Source: an uncultured Alphaproteobacteria bacterium (GTDB lineage: Bacteria > Pseudomonadota > Alphaproteobacteria > Rhizobiales > Beijerinckiaceae). Taken from it: a stretch of 29,823 bases of DNA. The notes under the pieces were generated by a model, which did not search any database, was not told where the DNA came from, and saw nothing but the letters and a program-made list of their open reading frames with translations. The position numbers were made by a program, and so were the translations under genes. The DNA lies in assembly GCA_937988775.1 (NCBI GenBank), contig CALKHP010000037.1, positions 1-29,823 of the forward strand, in the 5' to 3' direction. Shown here in pieces: positions 6,844 to 14,384 of this stretch; the first letter of the stretch is position 1, and every line of letters begins with the position of its first letter.

Positions 6844-7932
6844 CTATTTCCGGTCGAGCATCTGGCCGACGAGGCGCGCGGTGAAGTCGACCATCGGCAC
6901 GACGCGGGCATAGTTCAGCCGGGTCGGGCCGATGACGCCGAGCACGCCGACGATACGCTGGTGCTCGTCGCGGAACGGCGCCGCCACCATCGACGAGCCC
7001 GACAGCGAGAACAGCTTGTTCTCCGAGCCGATGAAGATGCGCACGCCCTCGCCGGCCTCGGCGCGCGACAGCAGGTCGATCAGGCCGTTCTGGGTTTCGA
7101 GATCGGCGAAGAGCAGCCTGATGCGCTCCAGATCCTCGACGGCGCGCAAATCCTCGAGCAGGTTGGCCTGGCCGCGCACGATCAACTGGCCGCGCCCGCT
7201 CTCCAGCCCGGCCCAGGTCGCCATGCCGGTATCGACGATGCGGGCGGCAACCGCGTCCAGTTCGCGCTGGGCGGCGGCGCGCGTCGCCTCGATATCGGCG
7301 CGCACCTCGTCGAGCGCGCGGCCGCGCAGCCTGGCGTTGAGATAGTTGCCGGCCTCGATCAGGGCCGAAGCCGGCAGGCCGGGCGGCAGCGCGATCAGCC
7401 GGTTCTCGACCTCGCCATCCTCGCCGACGAGCACGACGAGCGCCTGCGCCGGGTCGAGGCGGACGAACTCGATATGCTTGAGCCGGCGCGCCGCCTTGCC
7501 GGTCAGCACGACGCCGGCGCCGCGCGACACGCCAGAAAGAAGCTGCGAGGCTTCCGAGAGCACGCCGTTGAAGGTGCGCTCCGTGCCGGCGGCGCGCACC
7601 TGCGCCTCGATATTGCGGCGCTCCTCCTCGGCGAGATCACCGAATTCCATCACCGCATCGACGAAGAAGCGCAGGCCGGTCTCGGTCGGGATGCGGCCGG
7701 CGCTGGTATGGGGCGAGAAGATCAGGCCGAGCGATTCGAGATCGGCCATGACGTTGCGCACCGAGGCCGGCGACAGCGTCATCGGGATCAGCCGGCTGAG
7801 ATTGCGCGAGCCGACCGGCTCGCCGGTCTCGAGATAGCTCTCGACGATGCGCCGGAAGATTTCGCGCGAGCGCTCGTTGAGCTGCGACAGCACGCTCAGA
7901 TCGACGGAAGAGGTTTTGCGATCATCGGACAT
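6844..7932 (-). CDS. hrcA: Heat-inducible transcription repressor HrcA
   Basis: This 362-residue protein begins MSDDRKTSSVDL and carries the HrcA winged-helix region: RSREIFRRIVESYLETGEPV, then GSRNLSRLI, SPASVRNVMADLESLGL and SPHTSAGRIPTE. The C-terminal part ends with VLGVIGPTRLNYARVVPMVD, the conserved HrcA end. HrcA dimers bind CIRCE operators, usually upstream of groESL, and need GroEL to stay active. I see no CIRCE (TTAGCACTC-N9-GAGTGCTAA) in this window, including upstream of hrcA or dnaK. It is divergent from rph, a common alphaproteobacterial arrangement. grpE, often directly downstream, is absent here; the next gene is the PBP. The frame is open further upstream, but ATG 7932 is where family similarity starts. 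Confidence 0.95.
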   Translation of the reverse strand: MSDDRKTSSVDLSVLSQLNERSREIFRRIVESYLETGEPVGSRNLSRLIPMTLSPASVRNVMADLESLGLIFSPHTSAGRIPTETGLRFFVDAVMEFGDLAEEERRNIEAQVRAAGTERTFNGVLSEASQLLSGVSRGAGVVLTGKAARRLKHIEFVRLDPAQALVVLVGEDGEVENRLIALPPGLPASALIEAGNYLNARLRGRALDEVRADIEATRAAAQRELDAVAARIVDTGMATWAGLESGRGQLIVRGQANLLEDLRAVEDLERIRLLFADLETQNGLIDLLSRAEAGEGVRIFIGSENKLFSLSGSSMVAAPFRDEHQRIVGVLGVIGPTRLNYARVVPMVDFTARLVGQMLDRK

Positions 7933-8059
7933 ACGCCAAGCAGTAGGCACTGGCGAGGGGTGGTACAAGGCTCCCGTTGCGGCGCGTGGCGCATTGGCCG
8001 CTTGCAGGCGCAGGGCGCGCCGCCTACAAGCCGGCTTCGACGGAACGGGAGAGAGCTTG

Positions 8060-8773
8060 ATGCGGCCATCGAAACGCGCAGCCGACGAAATGCGCAAAGT
8101 CACCCTGGAGCGCAACGTCGCGCGCTATGCCGAAGGCTCGTGCCTGGTCAAGTTCGGCGAGACGCATGTGCTGTGCACCGCTTCCCTCGAAGACCGGCCG
8201 CCACCGTGGCTGCGCGGCCAGGGCAAGGGCTGGGTCACGGCCGAATATGCCATGCTGCCGCGCGCGACCCATGAGCGCACAAGGCGCGAGGTCACCTCCG
8301 GCAAGCCTTCGGGCCGCACGCAGGAAATCCAGCGCCTGATCGGGCGCTCGCTGCGCGCCGTCGTCGATCTCGCGGCGCTCGGCGAGCGCCAGATCACCGT
8401 CGATTGCGACGTGATCCAGGCCGATGGCGGCACGCGCACCGCCTCGATCACCGGCGCCTGGGTGGCGCTGCATGATTGCCTCGCCTGGATGAAGGCGCGC
8501 GACATGCTGAAGGGCGCAGCACTCAAGGATCACGTCGCGGCGGTGTCGTGCGGCATCTACAAGGGTTCGCCGGTGCTCGACCTCGATTATCTTGAGGATT
8601 CCAACTGCGAGACCGATGCGAATTTCGTCATGACCGGCTCCGGCGGCATCGTCGAGGTGCAGGGCACCGCCGAGGGCGCGCCGTTCTCGCAGGAGGAACT
8701 GCTCAAGCTGCTCGGCCTGGCGCAGGGCGGCATCGGCCAGCTCGTCGGCCTGCAGAAGATGGCGACGGCCTGA
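8060..8773 (+). CDS. rph: Ribonuclease PH
   Basis: The 237-residue protein is the normal length for RNase PH, the phosphate-dependent 3'-5' exonuclease that trims tRNA precursors and forms a ring hexamer. Visible features are the N-terminal MRPSKRAADEMR, FGETHVLCTAS, the RGQGKGWVTAEYAMLPRAT segment, and GGTRTASITGAWVAL, which holds residues of the phosphate-binding site. The end FSQEELLKLLGLAQ-x-GI is typical. ATG 8060 follows GGGAGAG at a good distance. It opens a tight operon: rdgB starts one base after its stop and hemW overlaps rdgB. Confidence 0.96.
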   Translation: MRPSKRAADEMRKVTLERNVARYAEGSCLVKFGETHVLCTASLEDRPPPWLRGQGKGWVTAEYAMLPRATHERTRREVTSGKPSGRTQEIQRLIGRSLRAVVDLAALGERQITVDCDVIQADGGTRTASITGAWVALHDCLAWMKARDMLKGAALKDHVAAVSCGIYKGSPVLDLDYLEDSNCETDANFVMTGSGGIVEVQGTAEGAPFSQEELLKLLGLAQGGIGQLVGLQKMATA

Positions 8774-8774
8774 G

Positions 8775-9431
8775 ATGACGCATCGTCTCCTCACGGGCCA
8801 GGTGGTAATCGCCACGCATAATGCCGGCAAGCTGGTCGAGATGCGCGAGTTGCTCGCGCCCTACGGCGTCAGCGCGAGTTCGGCCGGCGAGCGCGGCCTG
8901 CCCGAGCCCGAGGAGACCGGCACGACCTATGCCGAGAATGCCGCGATCAAGGCGCATGCGGCGGCGCGCGCCACCGGCCTGCCGGCCTTCTCCGACGATT
9001 CCGGTCTCGCCGTCGATGCGCTCGACGGCGCGCCCGGCATTTTCTCGGCGCGCTGGGCCGGAGCGAGCAAGGATTTTGCCGCCGCCATGGCGCGCATCGA
9101 CCACGAATTACGCAAGCGCGGCGCCAACACGCCGCCGACGCGAAAAGCGCATTTCGTGGCGGCCTTGTGCCTCGCCTGGCCGGACGGGCACGAGGAAATC
9201 TTCGAGGGCCGGGTGTTCGGGCGTCTGGTGTGGCCGGCGCGCGGCACCAAGGGCTTCGGCTATGATCCGATGTTCCAGCCCAAGGGGTTCCGGCGCACCT
9301 TCGGCGAGATCAGCAGCATCGAGAAACACGGTATCGACCGCTCGGGCGCGCATCCGCGCGCCCTGTCGCACCGGGCGCGCGCCTTCCTGGCGCTGGCCGA
9401 TGCCTGCCTGAAAGGCAATCGCGATGGCTGA
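8775..9431 (+). CDS. rdgB: XTP/dITP diphosphatase (RdgB/HAM1 family)
   Basis: The 218-residue protein hydrolyses dITP, XTP and ITP to the monophosphate and pyrophosphate, keeping deaminated purines out of DNA and RNA. It shows the family's N-terminal IATHNAGK (residues 12-19), the metal-binding SDDSG (73-77), PGIFSARWAG, and the substrate-recognition stretch GTKGFGYDPMF followed by ISSIEKHGIDRSGAHPRALSHRARA. Its start lies one base after the rph stop and its stop overlaps the hemW start (ATGGCTGA), so the three genes should be translationally linked. Confidence 0.96.
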   Translation: MTHRLLTGQVVIATHNAGKLVEMRELLAPYGVSASSAGERGLPEPEETGTTYAENAAIKAHAAARATGLPAFSDDSGLAVDALDGAPGIFSARWAGASKDFAAAMARIDHELRKRGANTPPTRKAHFVAALCLAWPDGHEEIFEGRVFGRLVWPARGTKGFGYDPMFQPKGFRRTFGEISSIEKHGIDRSGAHPRALSHRARAFLALADACLKGNRDG

Positions 9432-10584
9432 GGCGGAAGGCACAGCCGGTTTCGGCGTCTATGTGCACTGGCCGTTCTGCCTGGCCAAATGCCCGTATTG
9501 CGACTTCAACAGCCATGTGCGCCATGCACCGATCGACCAGGAGCGCTATGTCGAGGCGTTCCGACGCGATATCGAGCATCGCGCCGCGCTGACGCCCGGG
9601 CGCTACGTGCGCTCGATCTTCTTCGGCGGCGGCACGCCCTCGCTGATGAAGCCGGCGACGGTCGGCGCGATTCTCGACGCGATCGCCAAGGCGTGGAATG
9701 TCGAGCCCGGCGTCGAGGTGACGCTGGAAGCCAACCCGACCAGCGTCGAGGCCGAGCGTTTTCGCGGCTATCGCGTCGCCGGCGTCAACCGGCTCTCGAT
9801 CGGCGTGCAGGCACTAAACGACCCCGACCTCAAGGCGCTCGGGCGCCAGCACACGGTCGACGAGGCGCTCGCCGCCGTCAAGATCGCGGCCAGCACCTTT
9901 CCGCGCTATTCCTTCGACCTGATCTATGCCCGGCCCGGCCAGACGCCGGCTCAGTGGCAGGCCGAACTCACCCGCGCCATCGGCTTCGCCGTCGAGCACC
10001 TGTCGCTCTACCAGCTCACCATCGAGCCAGGCACGATGTTCGAGAAGCTGCATGCCGCCGGCAAGCTGAAAATCCCCGATGCCGATCTCGGCCGCGCGCT
10101 ATGGGACATCACGCAGGAGACCTGCGAGGCGCATGGCTTGCCGGCCTATGAGGTCTCGAACCACGCACGGCCCGGCGCCGAAAGCCGGCACAACCTGATC
10201 TATTGGCGCTATGGCGAATATGCCGGCGTCGGCCCCGGCGCGCATGGCCGCATGCGGGCGCTCGACGGGCGGCGCGCGCAGGTGACCGAGGCTTCGCCTG
10301 AAGGCTGGCTCGAACGCGTCGAGCATTGGGGCCACGGGTTGATCGAGGATGCGCCACTGACGCCGGAAGAACAGGGCGACGAATTCCTGCTGATGGGGCT
10401 CAGGCTGCGCGAGGGCATCGACCCGGCCCGCTTCGTCATGCATGCCGGCCACGCGCTCGATGCCGGCCGCATCCGCTCGCTGATCGCCGACGGCATGATC
10501 GAGCGCACGGCCGAGGGCCGGCTGCGCGTCACCAACGAAGGCATGCCGGTGCTTGACGCGGTGGTTGCCGATCTGGCGGCATAA
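9424..10584 (+). CDS. hemW: HemW-type radical SAM protein (heme chaperone, formerly 'oxygen-independent coproporphyrinogen III oxidase-like')
   Basis: This 386-residue protein carries the radical SAM cluster CLAKCPYC (Cys19, Cys23, Cys26) within YVHWPFCLAKCPYCDFNSH. The CDFNS ending is typical of HemW and not of true HemN. SAM-binding motifs such as FFGGGTPS and EANPTSVE follow, as does GVNRLSIGVQ. A C-terminal HemN-type domain is present (EFLLMGLRLREGID). HemW proteins bind heme and deliver it to respiratory enzymes; they lack confirmed coproporphyrinogen oxidase activity. It overlaps rdgB by 8 bases. Alphaproteobacterial genomes often keep hrcA divergent from rph-rdgB-hemW, as here. Confidence 0.92.
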   Translation: MAEAEGTAGFGVYVHWPFCLAKCPYCDFNSHVRHAPIDQERYVEAFRRDIEHRAALTPGRYVRSIFFGGGTPSLMKPATVGAILDAIAKAWNVEPGVEVTLEANPTSVEAERFRGYRVAGVNRLSIGVQALNDPDLKALGRQHTVDEALAAVKIAASTFPRYSFDLIYARPGQTPAQWQAELTRAIGFAVEHLSLYQLTIEPGTMFEKLHAAGKLKIPDADLGRALWDITQETCEAHGLPAYEVSNHARPGAESRHNLIYWRYGEYAGVGPGAHGRMRALDGRRAQVTEASPEGWLERVEHWGHGLIEDAPLTPEEQGDEFLLMGLRLREGIDPARFVMHAGHALDAGRIRSLIADGMIERTAEGRLRVTNEGMPVLDAVVADLAA

Positions 10585-10591
10585 GGGCTGG

Positions 10592-10612
10592 GTGCCGGGT
10601 CAAGCCCGGCAC
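10592..10612. repeat. Hairpin with TCAAG loop downstream of hemW
   Basis: Perfect 8-base arms GTGCCGGG and CCCGGCAC enclose the loop TCAAG. It starts 8 bases after the hemW stop and lies between convergent genes, so it probably ends transcription or marks a repeat family member. A weaker partner with a CTTGA loop lies at about 10641-10655. Confidence 0.75.
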
Positions 10613-10664
10613 AAGACGGTTGCGTTTCCACGATGGTCTTGCCCGGCCTTGAGCCCCCACTTTG

Positions 10665-10748
10665 TCATTCCCGACGCGCGTCAGCGCGATCGGGAATCCA
10701 GGGGCCGCCCGCGCTGGCGGTTCTGGATTCCCGCCTGCGCGGGAATGA
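10665..10748. repeat. TCATTCCCG-type double inverted repeat
   Basis: Outer arms TCATTCCCG (10665-10673) and CGGGAATGA (10740-10748) enclose inner arms CGGGAATCCAG (10691-10701) and CTGGATTCCCG (10723-10733). The whole unit can fold as a cruciform of about 84 bases. A second, internally deleted copy is at 14203-14261. It separates hemW from the convergent regulator gene. Confidence 0.8.
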
Positions 10749-10778
10749 CAGGCCGTTAGCGGGTGCTCTACTCACACA

Positions 10779-12206
10779 TCACGAACTGACATAGGCCGAT
10801 TGCCGGCGCTGGTTCTCGTCGATGTCGAGCTTCTGGGCGAGCGCCGGCACGGCGCGGTCGGCGCAATCCTGGCGCGGGCAGACGCGGCACGACACGCCGA
10901 TCGGCGTGACCAGCGTCTCGTCGTCGAGATCGAGCCCGTCGGCATAGACAAGCTCGCGGGCATGGCCGACCGTGCAGCCGAGCCCGATCGAGAGCTGGCC
11001 GCCGCGCGACATCAGCGCGCCGCCACGCCCAACGCTGCGCCCGGCCGGCTGCACGGTGCGGGCGACGCAGAAATAGCTCTCGCCGCCTGGCATGCGCGAA
11101 ATCTGCAGGCGCAGCATGCCGGGGGTGGCGAAGGCATCGTAGACGTTCCAGCGCGGGCAGGCGGCGCCGAAACGGGCGATATGGATGCCCGACGCCGAGA
11201 AGCGCTTCGAGATGTTGCCGGCGATATCGACCCGGATCAGGTGGAACGGCACGCCTTCCGCGCCGGCGCGCCGCAAGGTGGTCAGGCGGTGGCAGGTCTG
11301 CTCGAACGAGACGCCGAAGCGGTGCTGCAGGATCGTGATGTCGTAGCGCGTGGCCCGCGCCGCCGCCAGGAAACGGTCATAGGGCATCATCACCGCGCCA
11401 GCGAAATAATTGGTCAGGGCCGAACGGGCGAGCGCTTCCGACTGGGCGCTGGTGAATTTTCCGGACGAAACCAGCTTGTCGATATCGTTGCGGTAGGCAA
11501 GGTAGCCGATCTGGCAGGCAAGCTGGAAAATCCGGCTCGGCGGCGGCAACATCTCCGACAGGCGCAGCCGGCGGGTGAGCGGGTTATAGTCGCGCAGCAG
11601 CCCGTCGAGCTGGGTGGCCGGCAGCACGTCGACATCGACGGCATAGCTCTTGGTCAGCACGTCGACGAGATCGCGGAACAGCGAATGCAGGCCGAGCCCG
11701 TGCCGGCGCCAGAGCTCGTCGGCCGCCTCCTCCAGTTCGACGAAATGATTGCCGCGCTGCTGCAGGAAATCCGACACTTCCTCGGAGGGCAGGCCGATCG
11801 GCAGGCTCTCGCCATCGAGCCGGTCGCCAATCTCGTCCGGGCCGGCCGGGCCGCGCCGATAGGCCTGGTACAGGTCGAGCATGGCGCGCCCGAGCGTCGG
11901 CAGGCCGGCGACCAGTTCCTTGACGTCGCTCGCCTTGATGTCGTGGCTCTCGAATAGCGGATCGGACAAAGCCTCCATCAGCGCGGTGGCGAGCCGGTCA
12001 TCCTCCTCGACCGCGAGCGAGCCGAGATCGAGCTGGAAGCGCTCGGCTAGCCTGAGCAGCACGCGCACCGTGACCGGGCGCTGGCCCGATTCGAGCAGGT
12101 TGAGATAGGAGGCGGAAATGCCGAGCTCCTCGGCCATTTGCACCTGGGCAAGATGACGCTCCTGGCGCAGGCGGCGCAGCCGGCCGCCGATGCGGATCGC
12201 TTTCAT
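10779..12206 (-). CDS. ScfR/RamB-type short-chain acyl-CoA responsive transcriptional regulator (XRE HTH + IrrE-like + C-terminal ScfR domain)
   Basis: The 475-residue protein has an XRE helix-turn-helix near residues 7-62 (MAEELGISASYLNLLESGQR). A degenerate IrrE/M78-like segment follows (FQLACQIGYLAYRN, where the HExxH zinc motif is gone). The C-terminal domain has the Cys-rich CRVCPRQDC. This is the layout of ScfR/RamB regulators, which sense short-chain acyl-CoAs and control glyoxylate, propionyl-CoA or methylcitrate genes. It is divergent from aceA, so control of the glyoxylate bypass is the likely job; the CoA ligand is inferred. ATG 12206 follows AAGGGAAGG at close distance. No metalloprotease activity is expected. 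Confidence 0.85.
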   Translation of the reverse strand: MKAIRIGGRLRRLRQERHLAQVQMAEELGISASYLNLLESGQRPVTVRVLLRLAERFQLDLGSLAVEEDDRLATALMEALSDPLFESHDIKASDVKELVAGLPTLGRAMLDLYQAYRRGPAGPDEIGDRLDGESLPIGLPSEEVSDFLQQRGNHFVELEEAADELWRRHGLGLHSLFRDLVDVLTKSYAVDVDVLPATQLDGLLRDYNPLTRRLRLSEMLPPPSRIFQLACQIGYLAYRNDIDKLVSSGKFTSAQSEALARSALTNYFAGAVMMPYDRFLAAARATRYDITILQHRFGVSFEQTCHRLTTLRRAGAEGVPFHLIRVDIAGNISKRFSASGIHIARFGAACPRWNVYDAFATPGMLRLQISRMPGGESYFCVARTVQPAGRSVGRGGALMSRGGQLSIGLGCTVGHARELVYADGLDLDDETLVTPIGVSCRVCPRQDCADRAVPALAQKLDIDENQRRQSAYVSS

Positions 12207-12246
12207 GGCCTTCCCTTTCGTGTCGCGGGCCGCTTATTGACAAGAT

Positions 12247-12275
12247 TTGACACTTTACACCACAGAGTTTGTAAT
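12247..12275 (+). promoter_or_regulatory. Probable sigma-70-type promoter of aceA
   Basis: TTGACA (12247-12252) and TGTAAT (12270-12275) are separated by 17 bases. This matches the -35 consensus fully and the -10 consensus in five of six positions. It would give a leader of roughly 100 bases before ATG 12385. The AT-rich 178-base gap must also hold the promoter for the divergent regulator, so the two genes probably share control. Confidence 0.5.
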
Positions 12276-12337
12276 TTTTGTTGCGGTTTTCATATTTTCC
12301 TTTGATTATCAATCAGTTATTGATCAAGCGCGCGTGC

Positions 12338-12370
12338 TTTGCAATGCTCATCGGCATCCGGTTTTACAAA
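12338..12370. promoter_or_regulatory. Candidate ScfR/RamB operator elements (TTTGCAAA-like octamers)
   Basis: TTTGCAAT (12338-12345) and TTTACAAA (12363-12370) resemble the TTTGCAAA octamers bound by ScfR/RamB-type regulators; TTTGTAAT (12268-12275), overlapping the predicted -10, is a third. Each differs from the octamer by one or two bases. Their place between the regulator and aceA supports the idea, but spacing does not follow a clear fixed pattern. Confidence 0.3.
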
Positions 12371-12384
12371 TGAGGATTGCCACG

Positions 12385-13680
12385 ATGAGCCTGCACACCG
12401 CCACCGACCGCTTCAAGGGTATCAAGCGCGACTACTCCACCGCCGATGTCGAGAGGCTCTCGGGCTCGCTCCGCATCGAGCACACGCTCGCCAAGGTCGG
12501 CGCCGCCCGCCTGTGGAAGCTGCTCAACGAGCGCCCCTTCGTGAGGACGCTGGGCGCACTCACCGGCAACCAGGCCATGCAGCAGGTCAAGGCCGGGCTC
12601 GAGGCGATCTATCTCTCCGGCTGGCAGGTCGCGGCCGATGCCAACAATGCCGGCCAGATGTATCCCGACCAGTCGCTCTACCCGGCCTCGTCGGTGCCGG
12701 ACGTCGTCAAGCGCATCAACAATGCGCTGCAGCGCGCCGACCAGATCGCCAGGATGGAAGGCGACAACTCGACCTACTGGTACGCGCCGATCATCGCCGA
12801 CGCCGAAGCAGGTTTCGGCGGGCCGCTCAACGCCTTCGAACTGATGAAGGCGATGATCGAGGCCGGCGCGGCGGGCGTGCATTTCGAGGACCAGCTCGCA
12901 TCGGAGAAAAAATGCGGCCATCTCGGCGGCAAGGTGCTGGTGCCGACGCAAAGCTTCCTGCGCACCCTGAACGCCGCGCGCCTTGCCGCCGACGTGATGG
13001 GCACCGAAACCGTGCTGCTGGCGCGCACCGACGCGCATTCGGCGACGCTGATCACCTCGGATGTCGATCCGTACGACCATCCGTTCATCGATCGCGACAG
13101 CCGCACGCCGGAAGGCTTCTTCCGTCTCAAGCAGGGCAACACGCATTCGGTCGAACACGCGATCAGCCGCGGCATTGCGTACGCTGATTACGCCGACCTG
13201 ATCTGGTGGGAGACCTCCGAGCCCGATCTCGGCGAGGCGCGCGAGTTTGCCCGCGAGATGCACGTCAAACACCCCGGCAAGCTGCTGGCCTATAACTGCT
13301 CGCCCTCGTTCAACTGGCAGGCGAAGCTCGATGCAAAATCGATCGAGAGCTTCCAGGAGCAGATCGCCGCCCTGGGCTACAAGTTCCAGTTCGTGACGCT
13401 GGCCGGCTTCCACGCGCTCAACCTGTCGATGTTCGAACTGGCCAAAGGCTACTCGGCGCGCGGCATGGGTGCCTATAGCGAGATGCAGCAGCGCGAATTC
13501 GCCGCCGCTGCCCAAGGCTTCACCGCCGTGCGCCACCAGCGCGAGGTCGGCACCGGCTATTTCGATGCCGTGGCAACCGCAATCTCGGCCGGCAAATCCT
13601 CGACGACCGCCATGGCGGGTTCGACCGAAACCGCGCAGTTCCACGATGCGCCTTCAGCCAAGGGCATCGCTGCCGAATAA
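12385..13680 (+). CDS. aceA: Isocitrate lyase
   Basis: The 431-residue protein cleaves isocitrate to glyoxylate and succinate, the first step of the glyoxylate bypass for growth on acetate, fatty acids or stored PHB. The active-site signature KKCGH is at residues 175-179 with catalytic Cys177. GWQVAADANNAGQMYPDQSLYP, IADAEAGFGG, LLARTDAHSATLITSD and YNCSPSFNW are all family segments. The reading frame is open upstream, but ATG 12385 has GAGG nine bases before it and gives the usual start (MSLHTATDRFKGI). ATG 12370 is possible but lies before the SD. A DUF4170 gene follows after 34 bases and probably shares the transcript. No malate synthase gene lies in the window. Confidence 0.97.
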   Translation: MSLHTATDRFKGIKRDYSTADVERLSGSLRIEHTLAKVGAARLWKLLNERPFVRTLGALTGNQAMQQVKAGLEAIYLSGWQVAADANNAGQMYPDQSLYPASSVPDVVKRINNALQRADQIARMEGDNSTYWYAPIIADAEAGFGGPLNAFELMKAMIEAGAAGVHFEDQLASEKKCGHLGGKVLVPTQSFLRTLNAARLAADVMGTETVLLARTDAHSATLITSDVDPYDHPFIDRDSRTPEGFFRLKQGNTHSVEHAISRGIAYADYADLIWWETSEPDLGEAREFAREMHVKHPGKLLAYNCSPSFNWQAKLDAKSIESFQEQIAALGYKFQFVTLAGFHALNLSMFELAKGYSARGMGAYSEMQQREFAAAAQGFTAVRHQREVGTGYFDAVATAISAGKSSTTAMAGSTETAQFHDAPSAKGIAAE

Positions 13681-13714
13681 GCCAACCCGCACAAACACCA
13701 GGAGGACCAAAATC

Positions 13715-13939
13715 ATGTCGCAGCAATTCTGGGTCATCGGCGGCGAATTCCGCGACGCCGAATTCCACGAGATCGAGCCGGCGAGCAGCCGCGTGCTCGG
13801 GCCGTTCCACAGCTATGACGAGGCGAATACGGTCTGGCGCCAGCGCGCCGAGGAAAGCCGCTCGCAGGCCTATATCCGCTACTCGATCGTCGCCTCGGCA
13901 CCCAATCCGGCGCGCAGGCTGGAGGCGGTGCCGGCCTGA
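13715..13939 (+). CDS. DUF4170 domain small protein
   Basis: This 74-residue protein (MSQQFWVIGGEFRDAEF...) matches the pattern of DUF4170 proteins: an FWVIGGEFRD start, a central LGPFHSYDEANTVWRQRA and the end IRYSIV. It has no signal peptide or membrane segment and is probably cytoplasmic. The function of the family is unknown. CAGGAGGA lies about seven bases before ATG 13715, a very strong ribosome site, and the gap to aceA is only 34 bases with no visible terminator. Co-expression with isocitrate lyase is therefore likely. From memory, a small gene also follows aceA in Sinorhizobium; I could not verify whether it is the same family. Confidence 0.85.
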   Translation: MSQQFWVIGGEFRDAEFHEIEPASSRVLGPFHSYDEANTVWRQRAEESRSQAYIRYSIVASAPNPARRLEAVPA

Positions 13940-13967
13940 AGTGGCGGTTGCGGCTTCCTGCATCGGG

Positions 13968-14169
13968 ATGGGCCGGTCAAGCCGGCCCATGACGGCGGAG
14001 AAGGCAGCGCAAACATTGCAGTCGTCATCGGCGGACTTGATCCGCCGATCCCGATTGGAGAGGCGTCAGGATCGACGGGATGGCGCGGCGCCTGCCACTG
14101 GATGCCGGGTCAAGCCCGGCAAAAGGCCGTCGAGGTGCTTCGACGTCTTGGCCCGGACTTGATCCGGGG
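13968..14169. repeat. Cluster of four TCAAG/CTTGA-loop hairpins
   Basis: Four hairpins follow the DUF4170 gene: 13968-13990 (arms ATGGGCCGG, loop TCAAG), 14027-14049 (arms ATCGGCGGA, loop CTTGA), 14103-14121 (arms TGCCGGG, loop TCAAG) and about 14151-14169 (arms CCCGGA, loop CTTGA). Arms are perfectly paired in each but differ between hairpins, while the 5-base loop stays constant. With the next element they fill most of the 13940-14384 gap, in which I see no gene. Confidence 0.8.
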
Positions 14170-14202
14170 CCCAGCCGTTACGCGACCTCGCCGTTATGAG
14201 CG

Positions 14203-14261
14203 TCATTCCCGACGCGGGTCAGCGCGATCGGGAATCCAGTAGCCAGCCCGCGCGAAAATGA
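14203..14261. repeat. Shortened copy of the TCATTCCCG repeat
   Basis: The first 37 bases match the element at 10665 with one difference, including TCATTCCCG and CGGGAATCCAG. The central inner arm is missing and the right end is decayed to CGCGAAAATGA. It appears to be an internally deleted copy of the same repeat, placed before mutS. Confidence 0.75.
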
Positions 14262-14384
14262 CCTCGGCGTAGCCGGCAACGGCCTTGCGAATCCGAAAGC
14301 CGCATCAATCCCCTGTGGATCGGCCGGTCGCGACGCTCGCAATGGATGCGCATGCGCCTCGCGTTTGCTAGCGTCGCCGCCGCC

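Noticed and set aside
7933..8059. CIRCE operator in the hrcA-rph gap
   Set aside because: No TTAGCACTC/GAGTGCTAA pair or close variant is visible in the gap.
12364..13644. Minus-strand frame of 426 codons opposite aceA
   Set aside because: Isocitrate lyase signatures are continuous on the plus strand; the shadow frame has no ribosome site or domain.
13940..14384. CRISPR-like array in the spacer before mutS
   Set aside because: The hairpins have different arms, no constant repeat unit, irregular spacing and no cas genes nearby; they are dispersed palindromic repeats.
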